Origin: JAVBPE01 sp031549865
GTDB lineage: Bacteria > Bacillota_I > Bacilli_A > Acholeplasmatales > Anaeroplasmataceae
DNA: 64,000 nt
Assembly (NCBI GenBank): GCA_031549865.1
Contig: JAVBPE010000014.1
Location: 25,345 to 89,344, forward strand
Reading direction: 5' to 3'
Positions 34,570 to 42,950 of this stretch are shown in pieces (positions within the stretch are counted from its first letter, which is position 1; each line of letters starts with the position of its first letter). The notes beneath the pieces were generated by a model. It was not told where the DNA came from, searched no databases, and was given only the letters and a program-made list of their open reading frames with translations. The position numbers and the translations under genes are program-made.

Positions 34570-34938
34570 TTATAGTACTTCGGGTGCTAAAGAAACGATT
34601 TTCATGAAATTCTTATCGCGTAATTCTCTAGCCACAGGTCCGAAAATACGAGTTCCACGTGGTGTTAAATCTTCTTTTATTATTACTACTGCGTTTTCGT
34701 CAAATTTGATATAAGATCCATCAGGTCTTCTTAATCCTTTTTTAGTACGAACAACTACAGCTTTAACCACGTCACCTTTTTTTACTTGACCATTAGGTGT
34801 AGCATCTTTAACTGTACATACCACGATGTCTCCAACGTTAGCATATCTGTGTAGGGCTCCACCCAAAACTTTTATTATTAATACTTCGCGAGCTCCAGAA
34901 TTATCTGCAACTGCAAGTCTACTTTCTTGTTGAACCAT
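34570..34938 (-). CDS. rplN: 50S ribosomal protein L14
   Basis: 122 residues. VQQESRLAVADNSGAREV and the C-terminal ARELRDKNFMKIVSLAPEVL are characteristic. It contributes to the bridge with 16S rRNA. 26 bp after rpsQ. Confidence 0.97.
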   Translation of the reverse strand: MVQQESRLAVADNSGAREVLIIKVLGGALHRYANVGDIVVCTVKDATPNGQVKKGDVVKAVVVRTKKGLRRPDGSYIKFDENAVVIIKEDLTPRGTRIFGPVARELRDKNFMKIVSLAPEVL

Positions 34939-34964
34939 GAGAGTACCTCCTTTCAGGTTTTGTA

Positions 34965-35222
34965 TTAAAGAGTTTGTTTTGTTTCAACTACTTCTAATAG
35001 CGTATAACATACTGTTTTAGAAATAGGTCTTGTCTCCATGAATTTAACAACATCTCCAACTTTTGCTTGATTTTTTTCATCATGTACGTGGAATTTTGTT
35101 GTTTTCTTAACACGCTTTTTATATAATCTATGTACACCAAATGTATCAACTGTAACTACGATAGTCTTATCCATTTTGTCAGAAACTACAGTTCCTGTAA
35201 AAACTTTACGATTGTGTTCCAT
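34965..35222 (-). CDS. rpsQ: 30S ribosomal protein S17
   Basis: 85 residues. OB-fold with RKVFTGTVVSDKMDKTIVV and the KFHVHDEKNQAKVGDVV turn, then ETRPISKT. Typical length; 10 bp after rpmC. Confidence 0.97.
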   Translation of the reverse strand: MEHNRKVFTGTVVSDKMDKTIVVTVDTFGVHRLYKKRVKKTTKFHVHDEKNQAKVGDVVKFMETRPISKTVCYTLLEVVETKQTL

Positions 35223-35232
35223 GATATCCTCC

Positions 35233-35439
35233 TTATTCTGCTCTTTCGCTATTCATTTCTGTTAAAACAGTTTTCATTCTAGCGATAGTTTTTTTAATTT
35301 CACTTATACGAGCAGGGTTTTCTAATGAGTTATTTAAAGCTTGTTTGAATTTTAAATTGAATAATTCTTCTTTTAAACTAGCGATTTTAGCATTGATATC
35401 TTTTTCGCTCATTTTACGAATTTCTTTTGCTTTTATCAT
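35233..35439 (-). CDS. rpmC: 50S ribosomal protein L29
   Basis: 68 residues, two long helices: KEIRKMSEKDINAKIASLKE and the LENPARISEIKKTIARMKT stretch. It lies at the tunnel exit and helps bind trigger factor and SRP. The start overlaps the rplP stop by four bases. Confidence 0.97.
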   Translation of the reverse strand: MIKAKEIRKMSEKDINAKIASLKEELFNLKFKQALNNSLENPARISEIKKTIARMKTVLTEMNSERAE

Positions 35440-35855
35440 TGCTCGTCACCTACTTTTTTTACGATTTTTGTTTTGATTGGTAACTTATGAGAAGCTAAAC
35501 GTAACGCTTCGCGTGCTATATCTTCACTTACTCCACCAACTTCAAACATAACCACTCCAGTTTTAACTACAGCAACCCAAGTTTCAGGTGATCCTTTACC
35601 AGATCCCATACGTACTTCTAGAGGTTTTTTAGTTTTTGCTAAATGTGGGAATACTTTAATCCATACTTGTCCTTGACGGCTCATGTAACGAGTGATCGCG
35701 ATACGAGCAGATTCGATTTGACGGTTTGTTAACCAACAACCTTCTAAAGCTTGTAATCCGAATTCACCGAAAGCTATGCTGTCTCCACCTTTTGCAGGTC
35801 CATCGTAATATACACGGTGTGGACGACGGAATTTGGTTCTTTTAGGTAATAACAT
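35436..35855 (-). CDS. rplP: 50S ribosomal protein L16
   Basis: 139 residues. MLLPKRTKFRRPHRVYYDGP start, GRMGSGKG-type segment VRMGSGKGSPETWVAVVKTG. It organises the A-site region of the 50S. ATG and the rpsC stop share one base (TAATG). Confidence 0.97.
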   Translation of the reverse strand: MLLPKRTKFRRPHRVYYDGPAKGGDSIAFGEFGLQALEGCWLTNRQIESARIAITRYMSRQGQVWIKVFPHLAKTKKPLEVRMGSGKGSPETWVAVVKTGVVMFEVGGVSEDIAREALRLASHKLPIKTKIVKKVGDEQ

Positions 35856-36658
35856 TATTGGTTACCTCCCTTAGAACTTTCTTTTTTTGCTGCAGGTTTA
35901 TTTGCAGGTCTATTTTGTGGTTTATTAAATGGTTTACCATCTTTATTTGCAGGTCTTGCGTCTTTGTTCGCAGGTCTTGCATCTCTTTGAGGCTTAACGT
36001 CGTTATTACGAGGTTGAAGATTAAAAACTTCACCCTTATAAATCCAAACTTTAACACCTAATTTACCATAAGTTGTATTTGCTTCAGCTACAGCATAATC
36101 AACATCAGCGCGAAGTGTATGTAAAGGTACTTGACCTTCATTATAACCTTCTCCACGAGCGATTTCAGCTCCGCCTAAACGTCCAGAAATTAAAGTTTTT
36201 GCTCCTTTAGCTCCGGCTTTTAATGCTCTTTGAATTGCAACTTTTTGAACACGGCGGAAAGATGCACGCGCTTCAAGTTGTTCTGCAATTGATTTAGCAA
36301 CTAATATAGCATCAAGTTCAGGTTTCTTAACTTCAACTATATTTAATATGATTTCTTTTTTTGTCATGTATGTTAATTCTTTAACAACTGCGTTTTTAGT
36401 TTCCGCATCACGACCGATAACTACACCTGGTTTAGCTGTATGTAGTGCGATTTTAACGCGATCTTTATTGGCACCTTTTAGGCGTTCAATAATTATACGA
36501 GAAATAGCGGCTTTTTTGTAAGTTTCTTCAAGATATTTACGAATTTTTAAATCTTCTAATAATAAATCCGCAACATCGTTCTTTTCTGCATACCAAGCTG
36601 CATCCCAATCACGGTTAATACCAACACGTAATCCCGTAGGACTAACTTTTTGACCCAT
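35855..36658 (-). CDS. rpsC: 30S ribosomal protein S3 with extended repetitive C-terminus
   Basis: 267 residues, about 50 more than B. subtilis S3. The core is normal: MGQKVSPTGLRVGINRDWDA, KH domain with KPGVVIGRDAETK, SGRLGGAEIARGEGYNEG and TYGKLGVKVWIYKGEVF. After about residue 215 comes a low-complexity tail of Lys, Asn, Pro, Ala and Arg with short repeats (DARPANK twice, then NKPQNRPANKP). S3 lies at the mRNA entry and the tail would project from it. Overlaps rplP by one base. Confidence 0.96.
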   Translation of the reverse strand: MGQKVSPTGLRVGINRDWDAAWYAEKNDVADLLLEDLKIRKYLEETYKKAAISRIIIERLKGANKDRVKIALHTAKPGVVIGRDAETKNAVVKELTYMTKKEIILNIVEVKKPELDAILVAKSIAEQLEARASFRRVQKVAIQRALKAGAKGAKTLISGRLGGAEIARGEGYNEGQVPLHTLRADVDYAVAEANTTYGKLGVKVWIYKGEVFNLQPRNNDVKPQRDARPANKDARPANKDGKPFNKPQNRPANKPAAKKESSKGGNQ

Positions 36659-36671
36659 GTGTTTTTCCTCC

Positions 36672-37013
36672 TTATTTGCTTTCTTTTTCAGCTACTATAA
36701 TAGTAATGCTGCAAGTTCTTTTGATAATAACGTCTCCGCGTCCTTTAGCACGTGGTAACATTCTTTTCATTCTTACACCATCATTTACATATGCTGTTTG
36801 CACATATAGATTTTTAGCATCCATTTTTAAATTATGTTCTGCATTTGCGCATGCAGACTTTAATACTTTCGTTACTGGTTCACAAGCTTTCTTGTTAGTT
36901 AATTTTAAGATTGCGTAGGCTTCTACAACATCCTTATTACGAATTAAATCTACAACAAGACGAGCTTTACGAGGAGTAACGCGGACAGTATTTGCTATTG
37001 CTTTTGCTTCCAT
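36672..37013 (-). CDS. rplV: 50S ribosomal protein L22
   Basis: 113 residues. NTVRVTPRKARLVVDLIRNK start and the beta-hairpin loop VNDGVRMKRMLPRAKGRGD that lines the peptide exit tunnel (macrolide-related site). 25 bp after rpsS. Confidence 0.97.
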   Translation of the reverse strand: MEAKAIANTVRVTPRKARLVVDLIRNKDVVEAYAILKLTNKKACEPVTKVLKSACANAEHNLKMDAKNLYVQTAYVNDGVRMKRMLPRAKGRGDVIIKRTCSITIIVAEKESK

Positions 37014-37038
37014 TTTGATATTCCTCCATCAAATTTTT

Positions 37039-37317
37039 TTATTTGCCAGCCTTTTTATCATTGCCTTGATGTCCACGATAAGTTCTTGTTGGAGCAAATT
37101 CTCCTAGTTTATGACCTACCATATCTTCTGTTACATATACTGGAACGTGTTCACGGCCATTATATACTGCAATTGTTAACCCTATGAAATTAGGGAATAT
37201 AGTTGAACGACGTGACCAAGTTTGAATTACTTTTTTATCACCATTGGCAATATGTGCTTCCACTTTTTTCATTAAGTGACCGTCACAGAAAGGTCCTTTT
37301 TTAATTGAACGAGCCAT
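37039..37317 (-). CDS. rpsS: 30S ribosomal protein S19
   Basis: 92 residues. MARSIKKGPFCDGHLMKKVE and TWSRRSTIFPNFIG, then GHKLGEFAPTRTYRGHQG. It sits in the head next to S13. 27 bp after rplB. Confidence 0.97.
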   Translation of the reverse strand: MARSIKKGPFCDGHLMKKVEAHIANGDKKVIQTWSRRSTIFPNFIGLTIAVYNGREHVPVYVTEDMVGHKLGEFAPTRTYRGHQGNDKKAGK

Positions 37318-37344
37318 TAGTTGATCCTCCTTTCGATTTAGAGA

Positions 37345-38178
37345 TTATTTAGCGTTTCTTCTACGAACGATTAGTTTGTTAGAAGCTTTTTTATGTTTAC
37401 GAGTTTTTAAACCAAGTGCAGGTTTGCCCCATGGAGTCAATGGACTCTTACGACCGATTGGACATTTACCTTCACCACCACCGTGTGGGTGATCATTAGG
37501 GTTCATTACTGATCCACGAACTTCTGGACGTAATCCCATGTGACGAGCTCTACCAGCTTTACCGATAACAACTAATTCATGTGATTCATTACCAACAGAT
37601 CCGATTGTAGCTCTGCAAGTTTCTAATACTTTACGAACTTCACCACTACCTAATCTAACTAAAACGTGTCCTGTTTCGCGTCCTAGGATTTGTGCAGAAA
37701 CACCAGCAGAACGTGCTAATTGTCCGCCTTTTCCAGGGTGTAATTCAATGTTATGGATTACGCTTCCTACTGGAATTACTCCGATAGGTAATGCATTACC
37801 AACTTTAATATCAGCATCTTTACCAGATGTGATTGTTTGACCAACTTCTAATCCTTTAGGTGCTAAGATATATCTCTTTTCACCGTCAGCATATACCACT
37901 AAAGCGATATTAGCACTTCTGTTTGGATCATATTCAATAGTTGATACTTTTGCAGGAATATCGTCTTTATTTCTCTTAAAGTCAATTAAACGATATTGTC
38001 TTTTAGCACCGCCGCCTCTATGACGAACTGTGATTTTACCTGAATTGTTACGACCAGCATTCTTATTAAGAGGAGCTAATAATGACTTTTCAGGAGTTTG
38101 ACATGTAATTTCTTCGAATGTTGAAACTGACATGTTTCTTCTACCATTAGTAGTAGGCTTGTATATTCTAACTGCCAT
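37345..38178 (-). CDS. rplB: 50S ribosomal protein L2
   Basis: 277 residues. RNNSGKITVRHRGGGAKRQY near residue 44 and the peptidyl-transferase-proximal NPNDHPHGGGEGKCPIG with the conserved histidine. Standard length. 17 bp after rplW. Confidence 0.97.
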   Translation of the reverse strand: MAVRIYKPTTNGRRNMSVSTFEEITCQTPEKSLLAPLNKNAGRNNSGKITVRHRGGGAKRQYRLIDFKRNKDDIPAKVSTIEYDPNRSANIALVVYADGEKRYILAPKGLEVGQTITSGKDADIKVGNALPIGVIPVGSVIHNIELHPGKGGQLARSAGVSAQILGRETGHVLVRLGSGEVRKVLETCRATIGSVGNESHELVVIGKAGRARHMGLRPEVRGSVMNPNDHPHGGGEGKCPIGRKSPLTPWGKPALGLKTRKHKKASNKLIVRRRNAK

Positions 38179-38195
38179 TTTAATTATCCTCCTTA

Positions 38196-38480
38196 TTAAA
38201 TATCGAATGCATCGATTTTATTACCGTCAGCTAATTTGCAAATAGCTTTCTTATAAGCTGAAGCATAGCCTTCATGTTGGCCAACTTTTTTACGCTTAGG
38301 TAATACATTGATTGTGTGAACTTGTACAACTTTTACTTTAAAAATTGTTTCAACAGCATTTTTGATTTGAATCTTATTAGCTTCTTTAGCAACTTTAAAA
38401 GTATATTTGTTGAATTCTTCTTTTAAATTCATAGTCTTTTCTGTGATGATAGGACCTTTTATAACGTCATAAATATTCAT
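38196..38480 (-). CDS. rplW: 50S ribosomal protein L23
   Basis: 94 residues. YDVIKGPIITEKTMNLKEE start, then KVKVVQVHTINVLPKRKKVG. It is the docking site for trigger factor and SRP at the tunnel exit. One base separates it from the rplD stop. Confidence 0.97.
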   Translation of the reverse strand: MNIYDVIKGPIITEKTMNLKEEFNKYTFKVAKEANKIQIKNAVETIFKVKVVQVHTINVLPKRKKVGQHEGYASAYKKAICKLADGNKIDAFDI

Positions 38481-38481
38481 A

Positions 38482-39111
38482 TTACTTCAAAGCCTCCTCA
38501 TAGTAAGCTAATGCACCTTGAGTTACAACTAATTTATCATAACTTAATAATTCATATACGCTTACGTTATCACAAGGGAAAACCATAACTTGTGGTAAAT
38601 TACTTGAACTTAACACAACTTCATTTGTTAATTCTGCTTTAGAAACAACAACTGCAGCTTTACCTTCTACTTTAATATTGTTTAAAAATTGGATGAAATT
38701 CTTAGTTTTAATAACATCAAATTGTAATGAATCAATCGCAATCATCTTATTGTTTAATACTTTATAAGATAATGTTGATTTCATACCTAATTGACGAACC
38801 TTTTTGTTCAACTTGAATGAATAGTCTCTTGGTTTTGGACCGAATGCGATACCTCCACCACGCCATTGAGGTGCACGGATAGAACCTTGACGAGCACGTC
38901 CAGTTCCTTTTTGTTTCCATGGTTTACGACCTCCACCACGAACTTCAGTACGAGTTTTAGTACAATGAGTTCCTTGGCGCATAGCTGCTCTTTGTTGATT
39001 TACAACATCATATAGAACTTGTTGATTAGGTTCGATTCCGAAGATTTCATCATTTAATTCTAGATCTTTAATTTTTTCTCCAGATTGATTTAATAATGCT
39101 AATGTTGGCAT
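38482..39111 (-). CDS. rplD: 50S ribosomal protein L4
   Basis: 209 residues. The extended tunnel loop is intact (RGGGRKPWKQKGTGRARQGS, then RAPQWRGGG). L4 is a known autoregulator of S10 operons in some bacteria by binding the leader; a structured leader is present here at 40115-40243. 26 bp after rplC. Confidence 0.97.
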   Translation of the reverse strand: MPTLALLNQSGEKIKDLELNDEIFGIEPNQQVLYDVVNQQRAAMRQGTHCTKTRTEVRGGGRKPWKQKGTGRARQGSIRAPQWRGGGIAFGPKPRDYSFKLNKKVRQLGMKSTLSYKVLNNKMIAIDSLQFDVIKTKNFIQFLNNIKVEGKAAVVVSKAELTNEVVLSSSNLPQVMVFPCDNVSVYELLSYDKLVVTQGALAYYEEALK

Positions 39112-39137
39112 AATAAATCTCCTTTCTCAATGATTTC

Positions 39138-39782
39138 TTATTTTACGTTTTTAACTGCTGTTTTGATAACTACTAAACCTTTTTTAGGTCCTGGTACGTT
39201 ACCTTTAATTAAGATTAAATCTCTTTCAGTATCGACAGCTGCGATAACTAAGTTTTGTAATGTTATTGTTACGTTACCCATATGTCCAGGCATTTTCTTA
39301 CCCTTCATATTTCCTTTGATAGCTCCCATAGAACCGATTCCTCTGTGGTAACCAGATCCGTGAGCCATTGGGCCAGTGTGATGATTATAACGTTTGATAA
39401 CCCCTGCAAATCCTTTTCCTTTAGAAGTTGCTGTTGCATCAATTAAATCACCAGCTTGAAAAATATCACATTTAATCTCTTGACCTACATTGTAAGACAA
39501 TAATTCATTTCCTCCATTTGCTTCTGAGAAACGAAATTCTCTTATGAAGCGCTTAGGAGCAGTGTTTGCCTTATTAGCATGTCCTTGTTCAGGTTTGTTA
39601 CTTAAAGATTCTCTTTTATCTTCGTAACCAACTTGAACTGCACTGTAACCGTCATTTTCAATAGTCTTAACTTGTAAAACTACGTTAGGTGTACAGTCAA
39701 TAATTGTTACTGGAACTAAATTGCCAGCTGCATCGAAAATTTGAGTCATGCCCAATTTTCTACCTAAGATTCCCTTAGCCAT
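39138..39782 (-). CDS. rplC: 50S ribosomal protein L3
   Basis: 214 residues. MAKGILGRKLGMTQIFD start and the W-finger region GFAGVIKRYNHHTGPMAHGSG, then the PGHMGN motif reaching the peptidyl-transferase centre. Standard length. 23 bp after rpsJ. Confidence 0.97.
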   Translation of the reverse strand: MAKGILGRKLGMTQIFDAAGNLVPVTIIDCTPNVVLQVKTIENDGYSAVQVGYEDKRESLSNKPEQGHANKANTAPKRFIREFRFSEANGGNELLSYNVGQEIKCDIFQAGDLIDATATSKGKGFAGVIKRYNHHTGPMAHGSGYHRGIGSMGAIKGNMKGKKMPGHMGNVTITLQNLVIAAVDTERDLILIKGNVPGPKKGLVVIKTAVKNVK

Positions 39783-39805
39783 GAGTAGTACCTCTTTCTA
39801 ATTTT

Positions 39806-40114
39806 TTACTTCTTTAATACGATATCTACACCAGAAGGTAAGTCGATATGCATTAAAGCGTCAATTGTTTGTGGAGTTGGTTCCACAATTTCGATTAATC
39901 TCTTATGTGTTCTTCTTTCGAATTGTTCACGACTGTCTTTATTAACGTGTGGTGAACGTAAGATTGTGAAGATTTCTTTTTCAGTTGGTAATGGAATAGG
40001 ACCGTTTACTTGTGAACCTGTTCTCTTTACGCTGTCAACAATTTTCTTTGCTGATTGATCTAACAATCTGTGATCGTAAGATTTTAAACGAATTTTAATT
40101 TTTTCTTTTGCCAT
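39806..40114 (-). CDS. rpsJ: 30S ribosomal protein S10
   Basis: 102 residues from the ATG at 40114 (MAKEKIKIRLKSYDHRLLDQ). The frame is open 31 codons further upstream, but those codons lie in the leader, lack the family's sequence, and the AAAGGAG site is directly before this ATG. The loop GPIPLPTEKEIFTILRSPHV is conserved. S10 also acts as NusE in antitermination. First gene of the superoperon. Confidence 0.97.
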   Translation of the reverse strand: MAKEKIKIRLKSYDHRLLDQSAKKIVDSVKRTGSQVNGPIPLPTEKEIFTILRSPHVNKDSREQFERRTHKRLIEIVEPTPQTIDALMHIDLPSGVDIVLKK

Positions 40115-40243
40115 TTTTAATGAACTCCTTTCGCCTATAATCGCTGTATAGACTTGCTCCATGGAAAAACCCGATTCCCGTGACAACTCCTCACGGTGTG
40201 TCGACAACCTTCCACTTCACAGCCAACTCTTTTTGCATGAGTC
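40115..40243 (-). promoter_or_regulatory. structured leader of the S10 superoperon
   Basis: About 130 bases between the promoter and rpsJ, more GC-rich than neighbouring spacers. It contains the near-palindrome GGTTGTCGACACACC, directly followed by hairpin CCGTGA/TCACGG (40178-40183 with 40191-40196). The length and stems suit a ribosomal-protein-binding leader, such as the L4-type control known for other S10 operons. The ligand is not known from sequence. Confidence 0.5.
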
Positions 40244-40249
40244 TTGAAT

Positions 40250-40278
40250 ATTTTATAACAAAAAGCTATTAAATGCAA
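40250..40278 (-). promoter_or_regulatory. promoter of the S10-spc-alpha superoperon
   Basis: Minus strand: -35 TTGCAT (40273-40278), 17-bp spacer, -10 TAAAAT (40250-40255). An AT-rich stretch lies upstream, suitable as an UP element. It faces away from the divergent radical SAM gene. Confidence 0.7.
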
Positions 40279-40351
40279 TACTTTTTTTACATTTTTTTAT
40301 TTATTTTTAAGTAATATATATGATATATTAATATTGAGAGATGGTGATGAT

Positions 40352-41221
40352 ATGCATTATGTAAAGGTTAAAGGCATCCTAAGCGCCCATAATAATATGA
40401 ATATATATCGCGGCTGCACCCATGGCTGCATATATTGCGATTCAAGAAGTAAATGCTATCAAATGAACCATGAATTCACTGATATCGAAGTAAAAGAAAA
40501 TGCCATAGAACTGTTAGAATTAGAGCTTTCAAAAAAACGAAAAAAGATAATGGTTTCAACAGGAGCAATGACCGATCCTTATTTGCATTTAGAAAAAAAA
40601 TTGGAACATACAAGAAAAGCTCTTCAAATAATTTATAAATACGGTCATGGTGTTACTTTACAAACAAAATCTGATTTAATATTAAGAGACTTAGAATTAA
40701 TTAAAAAAATTAACAATCAAACCAGAAGCGTTATCCAGATGACTCTCACTACCGCGGATGATAATCTTTGTAGAATACTTGAACCTAATGTTTGTGTTAC
40801 TTCAAGAAGAGTTGAGGTTTTAAAAACTTTTGCAGTCGAAGGAATTGAAACAATTGTCTGGTTATGTCCTTTTATTCCATTATTAAATGATACATTAGAA
40901 AATTTAAAAAAACTTCTAGATTATTGTCTAGAAGCTAAAGTTTCATCAATTATTTGTTTTGGAATCGGTTTAACATTGCGTGAAGGAAATAGAGAATATT
41001 TTTATCAAATGTTAGATATCCACTTTCCTGGTCTTAAAAATTATTATATTAAAACTTATCAAAATTCATATGAAATTAATTCATTAAATCACATTGCATT
41101 ATATGAATATTTTAAAAATTTTTGTTTAAAAAACAACATTGAATATGATATTTCTAAGATATTTAAAAATTTAAAAAAATTAGAGCCATTTAAAAGTTAT
41201 AGGCAACTTTCTTTATTTTGA
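40352..41221 (+). CDS. radical SAM protein, SplB-like
   Basis: 289 residues from the ATG at 40352 with GGTGAT just upstream; an in-frame TTG six codons earlier has no site. Radical SAM cysteines are C22, C26 and C29 in RGCTHGCIYCDSR. The family resembles the small SplB/Rv2578c-type radical SAM proteins (NIYRGCTHGCIYCD, STGAMTDPYLHLE, LQTKSDLILRDLELI). Those near spore photoproduct lyase are only one branch, so DNA repair is not assured. It is the only certain plus-strand gene, divergent from the S10 operon, and its last 25 bp overlap the end of a convergent small gene. Confidence 0.85.
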   Translation: MHYVKVKGILSAHNNMNIYRGCTHGCIYCDSRSKCYQMNHEFTDIEVKENAIELLELELSKKRKKIMVSTGAMTDPYLHLEKKLEHTRKALQIIYKYGHGVTLQTKSDLILRDLELIKKINNQTRSVIQMTLTTADDNLCRILEPNVCVTSRRVEVLKTFAVEGIETIVWLCPFIPLLNDTLENLKKLLDYCLEAKVSSIICFGIGLTLREGNREYFYQMLDIHFPGLKNYYIKTYQNSYEINSLNHIALYEYFKNFCLKNNIEYDISKIFKNLKKLEPFKSYRQLSLF

Positions 41222-41433
41222 TTTTTATTAACTGAATAATTTTCGTCATCTTTATCATCATTACTCAATAGGCATAAGGGAACAAAAGAAATAATTAAAG
41301 AAATCGGAATTAAAATTAATAAGCCTTCTAATTTAAATGGCATTATTTTTATACCTATAAATATCCCGTATATTATAACTAAATTTATGTATATTAAACA
41401 AACAACAAAGCACTTCGCAATTAATTTTAACAT
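41197..41433 (-). CDS. small membrane protein of unknown function
   Basis: 78 residues from the ATG at 41433, which has AGGTGA five bases upstream; an in-frame GTG nine bases earlier overlaps that site. Two hydrophobic spans (about residues 5-27 and 32-57) and an acidic/asparagine-rich tail. No family recognised. The 3' end overlaps the convergent radical SAM gene by 25 bp. An inverted repeat covers its start region (41405-41470). Confidence 0.55.
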   Translation of the reverse strand: MLKLIAKCFVVCLIYINLVIIYGIFIGIKIMPFKLEGLLILIPISLIISFVPLCLLSNDDKDDENYSVNKNQNKESCL

Positions 41434-41472
41434 AGTAATCACCTGTTAATATTTTATGCCGAAGCGCTTTTT

Positions 41473-42843
41473 TTATACAGTTATGTTAATATCTTTTTCT
41501 TCTTCCGTATATAAATGTGCATCAATCATTCCCATAATTATAGTTAAAGTTATCATATAATAATACATATGATAAGTATTATCTATTAATCCATAAAGAT
41601 CAACCACAAAATAACCTATTATAATAAGTATTAAGAAAGTTGAAGAAAGTTTAAATAATCTTTTATATTTTTGATAAAGATGTATAAATAATGTAATAAT
41701 ACCAAATATACCAGACATTGCTAAAGTTTGAAAAAATGTTGAATGATAAACTATAACCACATTTTCTTGCATGCCAAGGGCAGTATTGCCTGGTTTTATT
41801 TCACTAACAAAACCACTTCCAAAAAGCCTTGTTTTGAAATTTTCATTCCAAACCCTACAAGCATCTTTATATAAACTAAACCTTCCATTATCTGAAAAAC
41901 TAGAAGCAAATATGCCATCTACAGCCTCTTGAATTTTTTCTTTTACATAATCAAATTTTATTATTGCAAAAATAATTGCTATTGCAAATAAACATGCAGT
42001 AAAAATTAATGTTTTCTTTCTATTTTTAGAAATAAACATTGTTGCAATAAATAAAGCTGCAATTTCTAATGCGCCAAATAATGTTGCCCCTCTACTTCCA
42101 GTTAATAAAATACCTACTACTATGAATAAAATTGTAATTAAGTACAATATATATTTATATATTTTATCACTTAAAGAAAATAAATAAAAAACAAAAGGTA
42201 GGCAAACTAACATCATAATGCCCGCTTCATTACATAATCCCCAGCCTAAATAATACCATGTCACAAACACATTACCAAAAACATCTTTTAAACTATACGA
42301 AACCATAATGCACTCTGCAGCTAACAAAATACCAAGAAAGGTCATTATCAAAGCCAAAAAATTTAAATCAGGTTTTTTTATTCCATTTGAAAATATTAAA
42401 TACAATAAGAAATATCCTATATCCGCAAAATACATAAAATATAGCATTGAAGAATCACTATCAATCAATTTAGCCCAGCATATAGGAATTAACGTAAATA
42501 TCCCCATCAAAAAGAAACCTAACCATGATTTAGATTTTTTCAAATTAATTTTTTGTTTTATTATAAAGCCAACCATTATTACTAAAAATGCCCCCCCCAT
42601 TATTACAAGAGGAATATCAATTTGATTTAAAGCAGTTCCATTTCGATTCCCAAAAATAAAATATAAAAAACAGGGAATAACATATTTCAAATCTTTTAAA
42701 AATATTATTGATAAAGTGCCAATTATTAATAAAAGCAATAACCCAATGTTAGTATTACTATAAAATCCAATGAAGCTTATTAAACACACCACAATGCAAT
42801 ATAGAGTTGGAAACAATTTATTATTTATTATCTTGTTTAACAT
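41473..42843 (-). CDS. O-antigen ligase/polymerase-like membrane protein
   Basis: 456 residues with about eleven to twelve hydrophobic segments. Near residue 250 the motif LLTGSRGATLFGALE is the hallmark of the O-antigen ligase (Wzy_C) domain, followed by a large extracytoplasmic loop (about 285-360) with RLFGSGF. It would join or polymerise surface glycans on lipid carriers. No glycosyltransferase cluster is adjacent. A run of eight G on the coding strand at 42591-42598 (Gly-Gly) is a possible slippage point. Confidence 0.75.
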   Translation of the reverse strand: MLNKIINNKLFPTLYCIVVCLISFIGFYSNTNIGLLLLLIIGTLSIIFLKDLKYVIPCFLYFIFGNRNGTALNQIDIPLVIMGGAFLVIMVGFIIKQKINLKKSKSWLGFFLMGIFTLIPICWAKLIDSDSSMLYFMYFADIGYFLLYLIFSNGIKKPDLNFLALIMTFLGILLAAECIMVSYSLKDVFGNVFVTWYYLGWGLCNEAGIMMLVCLPFVFYLFSLSDKIYKYILYLITILFIVVGILLTGSRGATLFGALEIAALFIATMFISKNRKKTLIFTACLFAIAIIFAIIKFDYVKEKIQEAVDGIFASSFSDNGRFSLYKDACRVWNENFKTRLFGSGFVSEIKPGNTALGMQENVVIVYHSTFFQTLAMSGIFGIITLFIHLYQKYKRLFKLSSTFLILIIIGYFVVDLYGLIDNTYHMYYYMITLTIIMGMIDAHLYTEEEKDINITV

Positions 42844-42914
42844 ACCTAGCTCCTAACTAACATAAAATAACACATATTATACATTATACCAAAAATAAAT
42901 TCATTATACAAATT

Positions 42915-42945
42915 AAAAAGTAGAAACATTTCCAATGTCTCTACT
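42915..42945 (-). terminator. terminator after the enzyme I gene
   Basis: Interrupted stem AGTAG..ACATT/AATGT..CTACT (42919-42945). On the minus strand it is followed by TTTTTAATT. Six bp past the stop of the enzyme I-like gene. Confidence 0.6.
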
Positions 42946-42950
42946 ACTAC

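Noticed and set aside
35842..36057. 71-codon minus-strand frame inside rpsC
   Set aside because: Alternative frame of the repetitive S3 tail; repeats make all frames open. S3 frame is the conserved one.
40115..40207. N-terminal extension of S10 by 31 codons
   Set aside because: No similarity to S10, the region folds as a leader, and AAAGGAG directly precedes the inner ATG.
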